DNA from: Candidatus Thalassarchaeaceae archaeon
GTDB lineage: Archaea > Thermoplasmatota > Poseidoniia > Poseidoniales > Thalassarchaeaceae
DNA length: 7,649 nt
Direction: 5' to 3'
NCBI GenBank assembly: GCA_030747475.1
Contig: JASLKO010000127.1
Coordinates: 1 to 7,649 of the forward strand
Positions 6,130 to 7,649 of this stretch are shown in pieces. Both the position numbers and the translations under genes were made by a program. The notes beneath the pieces are model-generated. The model was not told the origin of the DNA and searched no databases. It was given only the letters and a program-made list of their open reading frames with translations. The first letter of the stretch is position 1. Every line of letters begins with the position of its first letter.

Positions 6130-7649
6130 CCTTCAAGCAAATCATCTTCGATGGGTGTCGAGTAATCCAACTCATGCTTGCGTGTGCGAATGAATGCAGT
6201 GAGGATCATGAGGACGACTAACAATAATGCAATTTGGATGATTGGGTCGCCAAAGAGGGCGCTGAGGTCTGCTTTCTCCTCGGAATCATCCTCAGTTTCA
6301 CTCGAATCTGAATCGACATCGGGCAATGGAGAGGTTGCATCATCCTCATCAATGACCAAGTTCACGCTCGATGTGTTCGTGTTGCCAGAGGCATCTGCGG
6401 CAACAATCGTTAGCGTGTAGGTTTCTAGTCCAGTAAGTTCAGGATAAGGAACAATCGTCATGTCGTGGTTCTTGCGAAGGGCGACCGCATCGCCGAAGAA
6501 GGTTTGGCCGGCAACTTCGATGGATTCTGTCGCTTCTTCACTGGTGTACCAAGTGACGCGTAGCGAACCACCCTCGATGACTTCGACAGCCAGATTCAGA
6601 ATCTCAGGTGGTGTGGTGTCAATCACATTGGTCGTGTTGAACGAAATTGTGACCGCTGGAGCCTCAGCAACTGAAATGATGCAATCATAGGCCAATCCTG
6701 GTGATAAGCCTGAGACCTGTAGAGCCTGAGAAAGCCCAGGCTCTGATGTCGAGAAAGTCAGGTTGTCACAAGTGACTGAACCATTGTCGGGGTTGGTGGT
6801 CGACCATTCGACAATGGCTGAGGAGGAGGTCACACTGGAAACACTGACGCCAAATATTTGTTGAGCGACCTCAGGCAGTTCAATTCCTGTAAGGACCGCA
6901 TAGGTTTGGGAGTCGACATCGTAGGAACTGAGCATTGCAGATTGGTCCGTTGTATTGTCAAGAACCATGTCGATGATGTTCGGATCGTAATCTCGCCCAT
7001 CGACAGTGCTGGGATCGGCTCCACCACCCAATCTCCACGTCTTGGCTTCTGCATCGACATCTCGCCACTTGCCTGTCCCAAAGCCATCTTGCGAACCGGC
7101 GACGACAACAAATCGGTATTCGGGAATCTCTGAACCGATGACACTCTTTGCCACTGTAATGGTAATCGTCTTCAAATCCTTATCAGCTGAAACTTCGATG
7201 CCTTTTGCACTGGTCTCACCGGTGCTGGCACTCACTGTTTTGGTTGCACCCGGCTCACCCGTCGCTGAAACCGCGACTTCCCAAGCCCAATCATCGTGAA
7301 TCAAAGCATGAGCGCCATCTAGCATCTCTGTTTCCCCATAGGATGTTTCACCTTGATCGACATAGATTTGCACAATTTGGTGGCTAAACCCATTGGCCAG
7401 ACTCCAATAATCTGTCATTTCATCGAATGTAATCTCAAAGCGAGCGTTCCAAGAGCTCTGACTGATTTTGAGATGTGTAATGTCAAATAGGCCTGAACCA
7501 GGTGCGAAATCTCCGGCCAATGGATAGGTGTAATCGCCATCTCCAGTTTCATCGCCAACCGTATCGTCGATGTCGAGGAGGGTGACCCATTCTTCCAAGT
7601 CAGGCATAATCATCTCTGCAGGTGCAGGTGGTGCGATTTCGACATCGAC
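6126..7649 (-). CDS. Membrane-anchored surface protein with glucodextranase-type DOMON-like module and two FN3-like domains, 5'-truncated
   Basis: C-terminal 507 residues of a larger protein. The frame is open to the right edge and begins in an Ala/Pro linker (EIAPPAPAE), so the ATG at 7613 is internal. Residues about 24-247 resemble the glucodextranase C-terminal/DOMON-like module: DGDYTYPL, FAPGSGLFDITHLKIS, ANGFSHQIVQIYVD, DDWAWEVAVS, YRFVVVAGSQDGFG and TWRLGGGADPSTVDGRDYDPNIID pieces. Two beta-sandwich, FN3-like domains follow (about 259-341, with Cys294 and Cys323 perhaps disulfide-bonded; and 345-434, with TTPPEI, LRVTWYTSEEA, YTLTIVAADASGN). Then come an acidic Asp/Ser/Glu stalk (435-460), one transmembrane helix IQIALLLVVLMILTAFI at about 471-487, and a short charged tail starting RTRKHELD. 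The topology is extracellular N-side, cytoplasmic C-end. Such modules accompany secreted glycoside hydrolases, so a catalytic domain may lie upstream; the window does not show it. Confidence 0.85.
   Translation of the reverse strand, partial: VDVEIAPPAPAEMIMPDLEEWVTLLDIDDTVGDETGDGDYTYPLAGDFAPGSGLFDITHLKISQSSWNARFEITFDEMTDYWSLANGFSHQIVQIYVDQGETSYGETEMLDGAHALIHDDWAWEVAVSATGEPGATKTVSASTGETSAKGIEVSADKDLKTITITVAKSVIGSEIPEYRFVVVAGSQDGFGTGKWRDVDAEAKTWRLGGGADPSTVDGRDYDPNIIDMVLDNTTDQSAMLSSYDVDSQTYAVLTGIELPEVAQQIFGVSVSSVTSSSAIVEWSTTNPDNGSVTCDNLTFSTSEPGLSQALQVSGLSPGLAYDCIISVAEAPAVTISFNTTNVIDTTPPEILNLAVEVIEGGSLRVTWYTSEEATESIEVAGQTFFGDAVALRKNHDMTIVPYPELTGLETYTLTIVAADASGNTNTSSVNLVIDEDDATSPLPDVDSDSSETEDDSEEKADLSALFGDPIIQIALLLVVLMILTAFIRTRKHELDYSTPIEDDLLEG

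Noticed and set aside
7611..7613. ATG as the true start of the surface protein
   Set aside because: The frame stays open upstream to the window edge with an Ala/Pro linker, and no signal peptide follows this ATG, which a surface protein needs.

Overview
The window reads as a piece of an archaeal, probably euryarchaeal, chromosome of moderate GC. The strongest taxonomic marker is a complete small subunit (DP1) of the D-family replicative DNA polymerase, which is found in archaea outside the Crenarchaeota. The tRNA-Val gene without an encoded CCA, GTG starts, short overlapping gene borders and a very acidic surface protein fit this. Flavin acyl-CoA dehydrogenase, peptidase E and large membrane-anchored surface proteins together suggest a marine group II archaeon (Poseidoniales). 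That placement is inference from gene content, not something the sequence proves.

Layout, left to right: (1) the 3' three quarters of a short-chain acyl-CoA dehydrogenase gene on the + strand, cut by the window edge; (2) a leftward three-gene cluster made of an isoaspartyl methyltransferase-like protein with a long C-terminal extension, a HEAT-repeat protein, and peptidase E, the last two joined by an ATGA overlap; (3) a rightward tRNA-Val(UAC) gene; (4) a leftward stand-alone CinA C-terminal domain gene (NMN amidohydrolase family) whose stop codon directly abuts the tRNA 3' end; (5) a rightward DNA polymerase D small subunit gene, divergent from cinA across about 107 bp that holds a perfect GC hairpin; (6) a leftward gene, cut by the right edge, for the C-terminal half of a membrane-anchored surface protein with a glucodextranase-type DOMON-like module, two fibronectin-III-like domains, an acidic stalk and one transmembrane helix.

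The genes are mostly housekeeping and tightly packed. All three tail-to-tail junctions overlap or abut (17 bp, 0 bp and 4 bp), and no gene-free stretch exceeds about 110 bp. I see no mobile element, CRISPR array, phage gene or defence locus. The most interesting unit is the leftward cluster. It puts a protein acting on damaged aspartyl/asparaginyl sites (PIMT family), a likely binding scaffold (HEAT) and an Asp-X dipeptidase (PepE) in one probable operon, so it could be a small aspartyl-damage repair and recycling module. The co-function is a hypothesis. The other points worth a look are the altered SAM motif and unusual tail of the methyltransferase, the acidic tail on CinA, and a U-U mismatch in the tRNA acceptor stem.
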